Shown here: positions 12,033-23,366 of the stretch, piece after piece
Layout: each line of letters opens with the position of its first letter
Position numbering within the stretch: position 1 is the first letter of the stretch
Source: Arthrinium phaeospermum
Taxonomy: Eukaryota > Ascomycota > Sordariomycetes > Amphisphaeriales > Apiosporaceae
Direction: 5' to 3'
Assembly (NCBI GenBank): GCA_006503535.1
Contig: QYRS01000004.1
Span: 3,472,001-3,536,000 of the forward strand
Length of the DNA stretch: 64,000 bases
Position numbers and translations under genes: made by a program
Notes under the pieces: generated by a model
Database searches by the model: none
The model's input: the letters and a program-made list of their open reading frames with translations, nothing else
What the model was told of the DNA's origin: nothing

Positions 12033-12132
12033 GCTCAAATGTGTTGTACAATTTATTTTTACATTCTCTTGATTTTTGAATTGTAAGATCCAATCGCTTT
12101 GCTCTATTGCTAGTTGGTGCCTCTATAATACT

Positions 12133-13826
12133 TCAAACCTTTTCTTTAGACGTCTTATCCTGACTGACGTTGTCACTTGACGAGCCTGCATGTGCCGGAG
12201 CTCGACCGAGAACCGTCTCAGGCTGCATGCTTATCCCCCGGGACTCATGAGAAAGTCCCCAGTCGCCTATCTGCTCGTCGAAGAACTGGTCCAGATCGAG
12301 GCCGCTATGTTCGGCTTCTTCCGATATGCGCAAGTGCAGGCCGGGGATGTACTTCATAATGAACAGCAGCGCGCACGACACCGCGAACGAGTAAGCCGAA
12401 ATGGCGGTGATCTCGGCGAACTGGCGGCCGACCTGGATACCCTCGCCATTGATGGCGCCTTTGGCCAACGTGACCCCGTCCAAAGCCGAGACTGAGGGTT
12501 GGTTCTTCGTTAGCGCCCAACTGATTCTCCGATCTACTTTTTGACAATGAAGTACTGGCAACTTACTAGATTGGTCGGCAAAGATGCCCGTCAAGAACGC
12601 GCCCACCATGCCGCCGACGCCGTGCAGCTTGAAGACGTCCATGCCCTCGTCGATGCGCATCCAGTCGTTGATATTTTCGAGGAGGCAGCAGACGGCGCCC
12701 GTGACGAGCCCGATGACGGCGGCGAGCCAGAGGCTCACGTAGCCGGCGGCGGGGGTGATGCCGACGAGGCCGGCGATGGCGCCCTCGCAGGCGCCCACGA
12801 GGCTGAAGCGGCGCTGGTGCTTGAAGTAGTCGACGAGGACCTGTGAAGTCACAGTACAGTGCCGCGTTAGCTTGGCTTCTTACTTATACTATAGATTTGC
12901 GACTTGATAGGTCCAGCACTTACCCAGCCGAGCACGCCCGCACAGGCGGCCGTGTTGGTGTTGAAGACGGCGACCATGGACCGGATCGAGGCGTTGAGCG
13001 CGGAGCCGCCGTTGAACCCGAACCAGCCGAACCAGACCAGGACCGTGCCCAGGAAGACGAGCGTCGTGTTGTGCGGCTTGCCGTGGCGCTGCGGGTCCGC
13101 GGGGTCCTTGCGGCGCTTGCCCAGCATGAGCGCGTAGGCGAGGGCGGACCAGCCCGAGGCGATGTGGACGGGGCCGCCACCGGCGAAGTCGAGGGAGGGG
13201 AGCTATTACAGCTTGTCAGTGGCGTGATTCGTGAGTGATGAGAGGGAGGTAGGCGTTCGGTCGGAAGGAAAACTCACATTGTACAGCCACCCTTTCGCGT
13301 TCCACGTCCAGCAAGCGATGGGGCAGTAGACGACGGTAGCCCACCAGAACCCGAACACGAGCGAGGGAACAATACGGCCCCGCTCAAACGCGCCCCCGAC
13401 GACGATCTGGACGGTGCAAGCGCAGAACAGCAGCTGGTAGAAGCAAAACACGACCTCGGGGATGGCGGGGTTCCCCGGCGACGGCGCGGCCATGACGCCG
13501 CGGAGGCCGAAGTGGGCGAGGTCGCCGATGAACGGGCCCGCGGTCCGGCTGTACGTCAGGGAGTAGCCCCAGAACATCCACTGGAAGGTGACGACGGCGC
13601 CGACCATGAACGACTGGAACAGCAGGGACAGGGCCGAGGTGCGCCGCGCCAGCCCCCCGTACAGCAGGCCGATGCCCGGCAGGATCGGCCAGACGACGAA
13701 GGCGCAGGCGGTGAGGTAGGTGTAGTGCCACTCGTAGCCGGCGTACTGGGCGTTGACGTCGACTTCGAGCGGGTTGCCGCCCGTGGGCTCGGACGGGTTG
13801 AAAGTCGGCTGTCGGTACGGAGCCAT
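12133..13826 (-). CDS. Ammonium transporter (AMT/MEP family)
   Basis: Four exons, 13278-13826, 12924-13202, 12567-12840 and 12133-12491, give 486 aa, the usual MEP length. All introns are GT-AG and frames match. Hallmarks are the N-terminal extracellular WHYTYLTACAFVVWPILPGI helix, the DFAGGGPVHIASG motif with the first pore histidine, NTTLVFLGTVLVWFGWFGFN, and KLHGVGGMVGAFLTGIFA with the second pore histidine. About eleven membrane helices are expected. These plasma-membrane proteins take up ammonium, and in fungi some also act as nitrogen sensors. The C-terminal cytosolic tail is about 65 aa, acidic then Ser-rich. Expression is usually under nitrogen repression; I did not identify GATA sites rigorously. 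Confidence 0.92.
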
Positions 13827-15580
13827 GGTGTTAGCTTGTCTCTTGTTGTCCACTATGGTTCAGACGGCTCGGCTTACAGGTCCACTCATTGTACCGGTTG
13901 CCACGCGGAAGACGCTCCTGAGGCTACTCGAAAGAGGATCGAACGGTTGAAGGGGATAGGGTTGCCTATCCACGACAAAAGACGGCACTGGGTCCAAGAT
14001 TTAAATGTTCCTGTGTATGGATACATGAGTAACGCAGCGAATGATGCATATCGGCTATCAGTACCAGCCAGTGACGACATCTTAGTAAACGTTTCCCGGG
14101 ACGACAGTGCAACAATTGCTGGTTCCTTATCTGTGCCAAGAGGCGCATTTGGAAAGCCTCGCTGCATCCTCAGGCCCGATATCAAGATAGAACGGGCATT
14201 GGGACTGGCAGAAGTTGTCCAGCTTGATAGGCGGATGAGATAAAGAAACGCGCTAGACGCTAAGGGGCAAAATTACCCGCAGAATGCCAGCGACGATCTC
14301 CAGCCCTTGCATCTCTTATCTCTTGGCATTGCGGGATATTAAGCTAACTGTGAGTTGCACGATGTTAATATATCCAGCATTCATAATGTAAAGCTGCATC
14401 ATATTGCGTCCCTGGCCCTTGCATGCCACATTGATGGGTCTCGTGAGCTTCTTCGTGATGCTATTGGATGGCCAATGGACCGTTGAACATGGGAGCAAGC
14501 ATATCACGGTTTTTTTCTTATATAAACCGGGCCTTTCAAGAACCATTGAGGCACGGGTCAAGCACATAAGCTCTGCATGCTAGGTCTATTATTACTTAAC
14601 CGGTTGTGTTAAGACTGCACCGGCGGCGTACGTTGAGACTGATGCCGCCGTAGTACTCTGTGCGTCTTCGCAAATCAGTCACTTGGGCACCTAGCTCGAC
14701 CTTTTAAGTAGCCGGCGCGCCAGAGAAGAATGCATGCTTACCACCGCCGCAGAGACGACGAGGGACGTCAGCCATCGGATTATAACCCGAAAGGCTTGCT
14801 GCAAACTTTGCCTCATGCTAAAACCATCTAGTTATCTTTCCTCTCTTCTTTTTCCTTCTTCTTTTCCCCTCCCTTTCCACCCCTCGCCTTCTTGTGGCCC
14901 TGAAAAGGCCGATTACGAATCTAGGAAATCGACGTACCGCATGGCTAATAATAGAGCCGTTCGACTCGTACTGTCTTCCCCTGTTACTTAATTAATCCGC
15001 AATACAATCCTACAAATCCTTTGTCGTATATGTCCAGGCCTTCAGAAAGATTGAGAACCAAGTCCTCAAATTGGTTCATCAACTCGATGTCCGTCTGGTT
15101 TGGGTCGTGAACGAGGTCTCTCCAGCTCTTATACACTCTCATGTAGCTATGCGCAAAACCTGTCATGGACGCAAGTGAGGACACGCGTGAGCCAGTGGAC
15201 TTGGTGACGTACGACCGATTTGAGGACTTGATTCCCAATTTTCCTGAAGGCCTAGCAAACAGGATTACCTTGGATGTGACCGTGTGCCAGCAGTCTAGGT
15301 GTCGCAGCACATGATACCGGTCGTCCGTCTGTGACCATGTCAAGCTTGCAAGAAGTTGCTCTGGGGCATCTGGCAACAGCCTTTGTTCCACTATTTTCTA
15401 GTGATGAAAGTCCTCGATGAGCCGTATGAGTCCCATACTAGAAACCCCGGAGAGGGGACTCATACTCGTCATTCCAAATCTTTCGCCGTTGCCAGACCCA
15501 TTGCTCGTAGCCAGTAGACGGGTTTTTCGTCGTCAGCCAGCTCCTTGTAGTAGGAATGCAATATTGGTAGTGTCAGGAGC
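13827..15580. other. Intergenic, no supported gene
   Basis: About 1.75 kb. Contains a pyrimidine-rich stretch at about 14828-14895. A minus-strand open frame at 14984-15391 has no ATG at its start and no recognisable motif. Confidence 0.45.
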
Positions 15581-16045
15581 ATGGCTATCTGCAGTGCCGC
15601 CACTTGGACCACCAGCAGCTGCAAAATTAACCCTTACACCGGCGGCTGCTCCCTTCCGAAAGACGCCGATCCCATATCTGACGACTGGAAGGCGGTTCTC
15701 TAATTGAACACAGACAATGTGAAGAACAACACCGAACGTCTCGCAACGATCGAAGAGGACCTGAACGGGGACAACGGGCTGAAGAAATCAGTACAGGGTA
15801 CGAAGTCCATTATTGACAAGCGGATTCGGAAGCCCCCCAAGCTCGGTACCGTGGATCTGAACGACCTGGCGACGACGGTCAACACTCAGCAAGAGCGCAT
15901 CATCAACATCGAGGCAGACATCGACACGCTTAGGCGCATTGTTGTTTGCACCCACTATAGGTTTGTCGGAGTTAAGAGCGCTCCCTCCACTTGGAACGGT
16001 TATGTGGTTTTTCTCCTCAATCAGGTACTATTCTTCCTGGGTTAA
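15581..16045 (+). pseudogene. Small hypothetical gene interrupted by an in-frame TAA
   Basis: From the ATG at 15581 one frame reads a Cys-containing N terminus (MAICSAATWTTSSC...) for 40 codons, stops at TAA 15701-15703, and continues in the same frame. After the stop comes a hydrophilic coiled-coil-like sequence: NTERLATIEEDLNGDN, LNDLATTVNTQQERIINIEA, DIDTLRRI. It ends at 16045. Both halves look protein-like and share the frame, so this is best read as one short gene with a nonsense codon. CAA to TAA would be a CpA to TpA change. An intron removing the stop is possible (CTAAT then ACAG lies just there), but no matching donor was found. Function unknown. Confidence 0.35.
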
Positions 16046-16433
16046 ACGTCGGTTGTGATTGCTCCCCCGAAGAATGTTGCTATTTCTTAAGTAGCGGTGG
16101 TCCCAAGGCGGATAATATGGTTTTTAAAAATTAAGATAACATTTTCGAGAACAACTTCAAAACAGTGTGATTCAGCATATGTGTGTATTGGGGAACAATA
16201 TCAGATGAATGCACCTGCTTCTCCCGTTCCTCTATCCTCCGCGAAGGTTATGGAGAAAATATTCAATTGTGCTCCTAGTGTGCCACGCCGTACTCTCCTT
16301 ACTTCTTTCTCACTGTCATCGCTCAGCGTCGTCCCTAGATTATCGTTCCCTCGGATGCTGTTTAAGTGGTCGCAGGATGTCAGTTGTCCTCTGATACCAT
16401 ATCCTTAATCTTTGCAAGCGAGGAACTCCCGGT
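16046..16433. other. Intergenic, no gene seen
   Basis: Short gap before the 3' end of the first array paralogue. No coding signal. Confidence 0.5.
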
Positions 16434-17831
16434 TTACTCCGTGCTCTCCGTGCTCTCCGTGCTCTCCGTGCTCTCCGTGCTCTCCGTGCTCTCCGTGCTC
16501 TCCGTGCTCTCCGTGCTCTCCGTGCTCTCCGTGCTCTCCGTGCTCTCCGTGTCCTGCTGCCACCACCAGGCCCGTAGAGCCAGCACGATAGTAGCAGGGT
16601 ATTTGAATCCGCTGATGGTGGTGCCCGGATCACCGTGACCCATGCTCTGAAATTTCCGAAAGAACGACTCGTGGTGCGGCTCCCAGTCTCGACGGATGGG
16701 GACGATGGAGGCGAACCCGAGAGCCTCGATCTCCCGTTGCGTTGCCTCCGCCACGGCTCGGAGCTGGTCTCTCAGCGCTCGGACCCCCTCGGCCCGCGAA
16801 ACGTCACCCACGGCGACAGCGAGGACCTGTGCATACTTCAAGTGCTCGTCGTACTCGTCGCCGTCCCACCACTGGCCTCTGAAGTGGCTGACTGCGTTCC
16901 TCAGCTTCCGCGCCTGTTGGAGCCCGTGTTCGAAGTACTCGTAGTAGAGCTCGGAGGTGTCGGGGATGTTCCAGTAGGGCAGATAGAACGGTATGGTATC
17001 GGCTTCGAGCCGTACCTCGTGGTGGCCACCGTTGAACATATCCCTCCAGAGTCGGGGGAGGCGTTCGCGAGCGAAATCGTGAAGGGCGCCCTTTGAAAGC
17101 TCATGAGCCTTGGTCAAAATGTGCCAACCAAATGCGGAGGGGATCCTGATATAGATATGGGACTCTTCTTTCCACGTGTGGTCGTGGAGTCGCGTCTGCT
17201 CTTCCAGGTATGGTCTCTTCCTAGCCGGCTCTTCTGGCATGGGAGCAGGTGCGTTGTCTGGCAGGTGGTCTAGCAGGTGGTCTGGCAGGTGGTCTGACAG
17301 GTGGTCTGGTAGGTTTTCTGGTACGCGCTGGTCCCAATTCTGGGTGCTTCCCCAACTGGCCAAATTCTCCATGTGGCTAGAAGATGTGCCATTATGGATG
17401 GGATTGGTACTGGGGTCTGAACGATCTTCACGTAATGGGAGATTGCGTGTGACCTTGGTCAGGCTCCTATGAACAGGAACACGCACCCTGCCACTGCCAC
17501 TGTCATCCTTACCAATCTTTCGCTGGGGATTAGACGGCGGTGTCATAGCTCGTTTGGTCTCATTTGCCCGATTTGTTGATGAAGCCGTTGGTCGAAGGTA
17601 TGACTTATCGGTAGAGCATCTTGAATGAGATGGACGAATGGTATTCCGAATGGTATCCGGAATGGTATCCGACTGGCTTGAACCACCGAGTTGGCGTTGT
17701 GATATGCTGGTGCGGTTCTTTGAGGCAGCAGTCTGCTGCCCACTGCCGGCAAGCCTCTGTGGCTGTCGTGGTGGTTGTATGACTCTCTTCTCCTCTGATG
17801 GCCGGCGCGTGAGTGAAACGTGGGACACCAT
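16434..17831 (-). CDS. Array paralogue 1: RNxxxH-motif protein with (TES)n tail
   Basis: 465 aa from the ATG at 17831 ([10 protein letters not shown]); the open frame extends further upstream but only with a non-ATG start. Layout: a basic, Ser/Thr-rich N-terminal half with [13 protein letters not shown] at about 76-88, a DHLP repeat at about 171-192, then the shared C-terminal domain from about residue 213. In that domain [20 protein letters not shown] is a helix, LRNAVSHF carries R311-N312-x3-H316, [11 protein letters not shown] leads the next helix, and [15 protein letters not shown] and [10 protein letters not shown] close it. The protein ends in twelve or so Thr-Glu-Ser units. The R-N-x3-H spacing matches the HEPN RNase signature; function is otherwise unknown. 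Four intact paralogues follow on the same strand. Confidence 0.65.
   Translation of the reverse strand: MVSHVSLTRRPSEEKRVIQPPRQPQRLAGSGQQTAASKNRTSISQRQLGGSSQSDTIPDTIRNTIRPSHSRCSTDKSYLRPTASSTNRANETKRAMTPPSNPQRKIGKDDSGSGRVRVPVHRSLTKVTRNLPLREDRSDPSTNPIHNGTSSSHMENLASWGSTQNWDQRVPENLPDHLSDHLPDHLLDHLPDNAPAPMPEEPARKRPYLEEQTRLHDHTWKEESHIYIRIPSAFGWHILTKAHELSKGALHDFARERLPRLWRDMFNGGHHEVRLEADTIPFYLPYWNIPDTSELYYEYFEHGLQQARKLRNAVSHFRGQWWDGDEYDEHLKYAQVLAVAVGDVSRAEGVRALRDQLRAVAEATQREIEALGFASIVPIRRDWEPHHESFFRKFQSMGHGDPGTTISGFKYPATIVLALRAWWWQQDTESTESTESTESTESTESTESTESTESTESTESTESTE
16441..16548 (+). repeat. 9-bp coding minisatellite, 12 perfect units
   Basis: GTGCTCTCC is repeated twelve times without a mismatch. 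On the minus strand it encodes Glu-Ser-Thr units at the very end of paralogue 1, with the TAA stop right after the array. Unit loss or gain would only change tail length. Confidence 0.95.
17256..17315 (+). repeat. 12-bp coding repeat, five units
   Basis: Five near-identical 12-bp units (GTCTGGCAGGTG and variants), encoding Asp-His-Leu-Pro/Leu/Ser on the minus strand inside paralogue 1. Confidence 0.85.
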
Positions 17832-18588
17832 TATGCCTATGTGGGCAGCAGGGTGTCCTGAGAAAAGATCAGCACTCTTGAGGATCTCCTCATAGAATGG
17901 AATTTGTTGCACCAGAAATCCAAAAAGAAAGGAAAATGGGTTGTGAAAAGTAGCCAAGAACTCGTCTCGTATTGCTGTTTCTAGGAAGACGCGTCGAGAA
18001 GTGATTTGGAGGGGCAAATACGTGTTTGTATTAATTGACAATATGAACAGACTGTTGTACCTGTTAATCGCGTTGGCGACAATCAACTACCAGGAGGGGA
18101 CTACTGATTGTACTATGCTGAACAATAGGCGGGGCTCCCACTGGAAGCTCACTATCCAGCAGCTCTATCTTATCTGGCGGGGTCCAGTTGCTTGGGTGAC
18201 TGAGATGATCTGGGGAACGAAGACCCATAGTCAACTGTGGTGTTTTGGGAAAATGCATCGCTTACACGCCAGGACACCAACCTGCCGGGTTAACACCCGG
18301 CCGGGCCCTTACGCTGTCTAAATGTCGGCTACGAGTTCGTCCCAACGCTCGGTAATATCCGGGTCGTGGTCTGCGTAGTTGTTGACCTCATCCGCATCTG
18401 ACGGTTCGCTCCCATCTTCTTCAGCAACCTCGTCGACGCTGGGCGGGACCGGGCTCTCCTGCCTACATCCCATAACCCCGCTTGTGCATGAAAACGCATC
18501 GATAAACGGGTTACGCTCACCCCTGAACCCCAGTCGATACTCCGATTCCGTTGTAGCTGTTGTTCTGGGTTGAAATAAAGAATGCCTT
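17832..18588. other. Gap between paralogues 1 and 2; possible 3' exon of paralogue 2
   Basis: The part at about 18321-18460 encodes, on the minus strand, an acidic protein-like stretch (SVDEVAEEDGSEPSDADEV...) ending in TAG. It resembles the acidic last exon of paralogue 4. It could be spliced to paralogue 2 using GTGAGC (about 18518) and TAG (about 18461) plus one non-consensus intron. Otherwise nothing is seen. Confidence 0.3.
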
Positions 18589-19788
18589 CTACACGATCGT
18601 AGAGTGGTCTCTCGTAACCGATTGGCACTCTTGGAATTTCTCGGGGAAATCTTCGTCAACTTGCCGCTCATCGTGATCCAATCCAAAGCTTTGGCGCTGC
18701 CATTTCCAGGCCTCGACGGCGAGCCACACTGCCGGTCCATGCTCGTATTCTTCTGCACCATGGCCCGCGTCTGATCTCATGACTACGCCACCTAGGAACC
18801 ACTCGTGATGGGGCTTCCACTCGCGGCGAAACGGCGTGAGGGAGGTGAGGCCCAGGTTCTGAATGTCCGAGAGGGTCTCGGCAGCCACGCCTCTCAGTTC
18901 ATCTCGAAGCCCCCGGAGCTTGATGGCTCGCGGCTCATCGTTCAGAGCTACCGCGAGGGCTTGAGCATACTGTAGCAAGCGGTCATAGTCCTTGATGGCC
19001 CAATCCACCGGCCGGAAGTGGCAGACTGCGTTCCTTACGTGTTTCACGCAACGGAGGGCGGGAATGGCACCCAGGAACGTGACGCCGGGGTGCGCGTGAT
19101 CGTGATGCCAGCGTCTGATGTACTCCTCGATCATGGGGGTCTCTAGGAGCACCTCGTGTGGTCCGCTGGGAAAGTAGTCTCGCCAGATATCTCGTTGGTA
19201 CTGATGGCAGAAGTCGTACCATGCCTCCTTTGCGATGACTAACGCTTCAGTCAGAAGACGCAGTCCCATGGCGGATTCAATCTCGATATAAGTTGAGGCC
19301 TCGTTATCAAAGTTTGTCTCGTGAAGGCGGGTTGGGTCTTCTTGGGGAGCTTCCTCTTCGGCACGGGTTTCCCCGTTTCCTAATTCCCAGAACTTCTTGT
19401 CACTGCCCCATTCTATACCAGTGGCATCACAGGGAGCAGGGCAAGCGTCCCAAGTTGCTGAGATGTCCTGGAGACTATCACCGTCTGGACTGTCGGGGCC
19501 CCATTCCATTCTTGTGGTATTGTATGGAACAGGGACATCGTCACAGGTGTTGTTGGTGTCTGGAGAATGAAAATCGTCTAGGATGTCGTCGAAGCCTAGA
19601 CCGCACGCACATGGGGTTAACTTTGCTGCTTGTGATGTAACAAATTCGCAGGCCGCCTGCAACGGTGCGCGGATCTCGGGCCACAATACCTTCCACGACA
19701 ATTTACTATGATAATCCTTGGTGAGGTCTTCTTTCGGTTGACTTGAGCGCGGGGTTGATCCCCAGCCGAGTGCCGGAGTTTCGGCCAT
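18589..19788 (-). CDS. Array paralogue 2: RNxxxH-motif protein
   Basis: 399 aa as a single exon. The N terminus differs from its relatives: no coiled coil and no SYLRPT motif, but a Cys-containing, acidic stretch with two similar units (TTRMEWGPDS, ATGIEWGSDK). The shared domain starts near residue 152 (TRLHETNFDNEAS). It contains the GLRLLTEALVIAKEAWYDFC helix, GPHEVLLE, VRNAVCHF with R252, N253 and H257, LLQYAQALAVALNDEPRA, LRGLRDELRGVAAETL, RREWKPHHEWF and VWLAVEAWKWQRQ. The R-N-x3-H spacing is as in HEPN nucleases; activity is unproved. A TATA-like CTATAAACAC (19911-19920, minus) lies about 130 bp upstream. The true C terminus may lie in a further exon near 18.4 kb. Confidence 0.65.
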   Translation of the reverse strand: MAETPALGWGSTPRSSQPKEDLTKDYHSKLSWKVLWPEIRAPLQAACEFVTSQAAKLTPCACGLGFDDILDDFHSPDTNNTCDDVPVPYNTTRMEWGPDSPDGDSLQDISATWDACPAPCDATGIEWGSDKKFWELGNGETRAEEEAPQEDPTRLHETNFDNEASTYIEIESAMGLRLLTEALVIAKEAWYDFCHQYQRDIWRDYFPSGPHEVLLETPMIEEYIRRWHHDHAHPGVTFLGAIPALRCVKHVRNAVCHFRPVDWAIKDYDRLLQYAQALAVALNDEPRAIKLRGLRDELRGVAAETLSDIQNLGLTSLTPFRREWKPHHEWFLGGVVMRSDAGHGAEEYEHGPAVWLAVEAWKWQRQSFGLDHDERQVDEDFPEKFQECQSVTRDHSTIV

Positions 19789-21054
19789 CCTGACGCCGAC
19801 TTGATGTTGGTCTTATTGTAGCTCTTGCCGCGGCACCAGGAGGCTTTACGATGATTCTTATGAATATGAGGCAGGCAAATCGGATGATGTTGGGTTTTGC
19901 AAGCCAAAGGGTGTTTATAGAAGGAGGAAGAGATCATAGAGATAAAAATGTAGCAAGGATGTCTGTCGTATAGCTAGGCACTCTCGTTGTGTATGAGTAT
20001 TGTTCAGGACGAAAAAAGTACAATGGGACAATGAGTAAGAAGGATAAGAAATAGGCCCAAAGCATAATAGGAGTGCGGGTCCTTGCTAACTCCGGTCTCT
20101 TCTAAGAGAAGGTTTCCCTCAAGAACCTAAACTTAAAATGAAGTTTTCATAGCACCCGAAGTATTACGTGCCTGTTTCAATGTCGGGCCGGGTCTGGAGA
20201 TTAGCCAAGCCTCTGAGACCCTCGATCTCGTAGTCGAGATTGCTGAGCGACTCGATACACATTTCGTCGGGGTTGATATCTGCCTTTCTCGGCAGTTCGT
20301 GATGGATATCACAGACGTCATTGGCCTTTCCGAATCTTGGTTCCGCGGATGCTGTATCTCCAACTACTGTTGCTCTTCCTTGAGTGTGCACTTTGGTATG
20401 GCCCGCTTCGCCGTTCCAATGCCCTGCACTTGGCAAAGTACTGCCGTGGGTATGACGTGGGGTGGGTATGCAACGATCTTGGCATCTTGCTGTTGCACGT
20501 CTGCGTTCCTGTGTCGTTGCCAACTCCGTCGTCAAAGATCATGGCGCCAAAGGCCTTGCAACTATTCATTCGTACAACCTCACCAGGAAGGCCGGTGATG
20601 ATCGCCGTTATTGGTAACGCTCTCACCAGCAGGGACTCCCAGGGCTACACATAACTGCGAGATTCTGAAACTGCTGCCGTTGTGTTGAGGGAGGCCGAGT
20701 GTGTCGATGCCTCGTGGAATGGCGGGCTTGAGATACAAAGCCGATGACGGTGCAATGGGGATCCTAGATCGCTCGAAAGCACTAGTGTCTCCCATTAAGT
20801 ATGATGCTATTATCAAATTAGAATGCGGGCGCAGGAAGTGAAATCTGAGAGTGAATGGTACATGTGATTCATTTATTTACCGAGCCGCGCATGAGGTGGT
20901 GTTACAGCTAATTCACGGTAATAAACGGACTTAAAGAATTGGGAAATGGTCCAAGGGGTGTACATTATTCAACATATGTATGGGCATGCTCTCCTACTTG
21001 CCCCACGCCTTTGTCCACCATCTTGATCGGGTGAACATTCTGCTGTCCTCCTGA
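19789..21054. other. Gap between paralogues 2 and 3
   Basis: About 1.27 kb. Minus-strand open frames at 20164-20535 and 20580-20816 contain protein-like pieces but have no shared frame, no family motif and no convincing splice sites. They could be a decayed gene. Confidence 0.35.
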
Positions 21055-22368
21055 TCAGCCATTCCGGAGCAGCTCAACTTCAACATCAGTGAGATATTCG
21101 TCCTCATTGACCCTGTTGACAATCGAGAGCTGTTCCTGTCCTTCCGAAGCTTGGTCTGAATCTTCCTTAAGAAATTCAAATCGGCTTTTTTGCGTCTTGC
21201 TTTGCCAAATCCAAGCCTCAAAGGCCAGCTCTACAGCAGGGGAGAACTGGAACCCCCCGATATTGAGAGGTGCGTCTCCTCCCTCATAGCTAGCCAGAAA
21301 TCTGCGAAGAAACGTCTGGTGATGGGCTTCCCAGAGGTGCCCCTCCGGTGCGATCGCCACATAACCCAGAGATTCGACCTCCTGGAGTGTGTTGGTGGCG
21401 ACGTCTCTTAGCTCGTCACGTAGGGCGCGGAGCCTAGCAGCCCTCGGAGCATCATTGAAAGCCACGGCAAATCTCTGCGCGTTCTCGATGTGCTCTTCGT
21501 ACGTATATGTATACTCTTGACCCGAGAAGTGGCAGAGTTCATTGCGCAAGAGCCTCGAATTATCTAGCTTGCCCCAAATCGACATTTCCGGGATATGCCA
21601 GCAGTTGCAATAAGTCTGTGTCGTTGACCATTCAAAGCGCACCTCCCGCGGTCCGCCAGGAAATTTACAAAGCCAGAGAGCCGGTTGGTGCTTCTTACAG
21701 AAATCGTGAAAGACTTCCTGGATGATGGAGTAGGTTTCTCGCAAGAGCCAGTGGCCAACGTCGGAAGAGATGATGACGTAAGACGCGGCCGGGTCTTCCC
21801 AGCTGTCATCTTCCAGTCGGGTCTGCTGCGCCAAAAGAGCAACCTCCTCGGCCGACATTGGGGGAGGTCGTGATCTGTATGGATCCTGAGTCTCGTCTGC
21901 CGGTTCGCTCGTATTCTCTTCGGTGGTGTCTTCAGTAACCTCTTCGGTGACCTCTTCGGGTACCTCTGCTGCGCCCCACGCGCCTGGGCTGTCTTGTCTT
22001 GGTGGTGGGGTGACTCTTCCCTCTTCAATCTTCTGGCGGGAGGAGGCTGTATGTCGCATGAAGCCCCAGGAAGGGGATGAAACTGTTGATTTCGGTCGAA
22101 TCGGCGTTGTCTTGGTGGTTGTGGTCTCGTTATTGTTCTGCGTTGCCTTTGCGCGGCTAGAGGAGGCTGCGGTGGCTTGTTGATATGATTTCGGTGATGC
22201 CTGGGTAGTTGTCTTTGTTCTCTCAGAATTGGTCGATGAGGTTGGTGAGCAGACGCTGCCCGTTGTCTGGTCCTTTTGCACCAGGGCATCGTAGTTCTTG
22301 TTGACCTGGTCGAGCTTCTTTTGAAGCCGCTCCCTCTCCTCTTTCAATCTGACTTTGTACGATGCCAT
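21055..22368 (-). CDS. Array paralogue 3: coiled coil plus RNxxxH-motif protein
   Basis: 437 aa, single exon, start MASYKVRLKE. Residues about 5-32 are a charged coiled coil. A SYQQATAASSSRAKA motif at 61-75 matches the family's SYLRPT-x-AS element. A Thr/Glu repeat region (EEVTEEVTEDTTEEN) is at 138-152. The shared domain runs from about 183: VGHWLLRETYSIIQEVFHDF, GPREVRFE, LLRNELCHF with R275, N276 and H280, AQRFAVAFNDAPRA, LRALRDELRDVATNTL, WEAHHQTFLRRF, AVELAFEAWIWQ. The tail is acidic. It is the most diverged intact copy in its central part but keeps the R-N-x3-H-F element. A TATA-like CTATAGAAAC (22584-22593, minus) lies about 225 bp upstream. Function unknown. Confidence 0.65.
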   Translation of the reverse strand: MASYKVRLKEERERLQKKLDQVNKNYDALVQKDQTTGSVCSPTSSTNSERTKTTTQASPKSYQQATAASSSRAKATQNNNETTTTKTTPIRPKSTVSSPSWGFMRHTASSRQKIEEGRVTPPPRQDSPGAWGAAEVPEEVTEEVTEDTTEENTSEPADETQDPYRSRPPPMSAEEVALLAQQTRLEDDSWEDPAASYVIISSDVGHWLLRETYSIIQEVFHDFCKKHQPALWLCKFPGGPREVRFEWSTTQTYCNCWHIPEMSIWGKLDNSRLLRNELCHFSGQEYTYTYEEHIENAQRFAVAFNDAPRAARLRALRDELRDVATNTLQEVESLGYVAIAPEGHLWEAHHQTFLRRFLASYEGGDAPLNIGGFQFSPAVELAFEAWIWQSKTQKSRFEFLKEDSDQASEGQEQLSIVNRVNEDEYLTDVEVELLRNG

Positions 22369-23366
22369 CTTGGCTTCGCGGAGCGTGGGAAAACGAGACA
22401 GGTGTTCAAGTGATTAAGTTGGGATCTTGCTTGGTGTATGTATTCGTGTTGTTGTGGTGTTCGCGTTTAACGTGGCAATCCTTCAGATAAAAGGATGTAG
22501 ATGTTAAGGTGAATCGAGAAAGAAGGTCCAGGTGCACATGTTGTTGTGAGGAGAGGGATGGAAAAAGGCTTCTGGTTTAAGGTGTTTCTATAGCGACTTA
22601 CATCGCGTAAACCACCTAGAGCTCACGGTGTTGTCACGTTCAGGGTACAATAGTACCCCGCCATTAGCGACCTAGCTAGGCCATATAAAAGGTAATGTTC
22701 GACCCCACGCACTGAATAGCTCCTGTATCGATGATTGTTGGGTTTGATTGTTCGGCTGTATACCTTAAGTGCTTCCTGTGCTCGGCGAAGCTGCACCTTG
22801 AGGAGGCTGTGGTATCGGTTGAAGATGCGACTTCGCTGGCGCCTCTGGGGTATACCTAGGCCATTTAGCTTTAACGATCTTTACAATAAATATGTAAAGC
22901 TAGCCTCTAAAAGCAACTCATGCAGTCCATCTGGACGCTTACAGTTGAGAGAATTGACACCAACCCGTGGCTATATAATGAACGGCCGGCCACAAATCAC
23001 AACCTTTAGCATAGTGCGCCGTTGAAATCTAATTAATAGATATGAAAGAAATAATGATGAAGACGAGCTTCATGATAGCCTTCGAGACGATAATAATAAA
23101 GGTAGACCTCCTATGTAAAAGGATTGAGTAAAGTGCTGACGCAGGCACGTGCTTGGCACGCCGCTAGACAACTGATCGTATCTCTACTCTGTTCACACTG
23201 AAAACACTGGAGGGAATGATATTATTTAGCACTTGTGCATATGCATTGTGCTATCCATTATAAATTGGCCATCGAAGCAGTCCCAGGCCAATAGCTAGTT
23301 TTGTACAATATACCGACATGGTTGAGGACCATAACCCCATCAGTGGCCGTCCTCGTGGTGCCTTTC
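22369..23366. other. Gap between paralogues 3 and 4
   Basis: About 1 kb containing the paralogue 3 upstream region (TATA-like site) and an AT-rich stretch at about 22860-23110. No coding signal. Confidence 0.45.

Noticed and set aside
14984..15391. Minus-strand 135-codon open frame
   Set aside because: It starts at GTG, has no upstream ATG, no motif and no convincing splice partner. It may be a decayed gene but is not supportable.
16366..16638. Plus-strand frame with Val-Leu-Ser repeats
   Set aside because: It is the antisense reading of the 9-bp repeat in paralogue 1.
20164..20816. Protein-like minus-strand frames between paralogues 2 and 3
   Set aside because: Pieces lie in different frames without consistent splice sites and do not match the array family.
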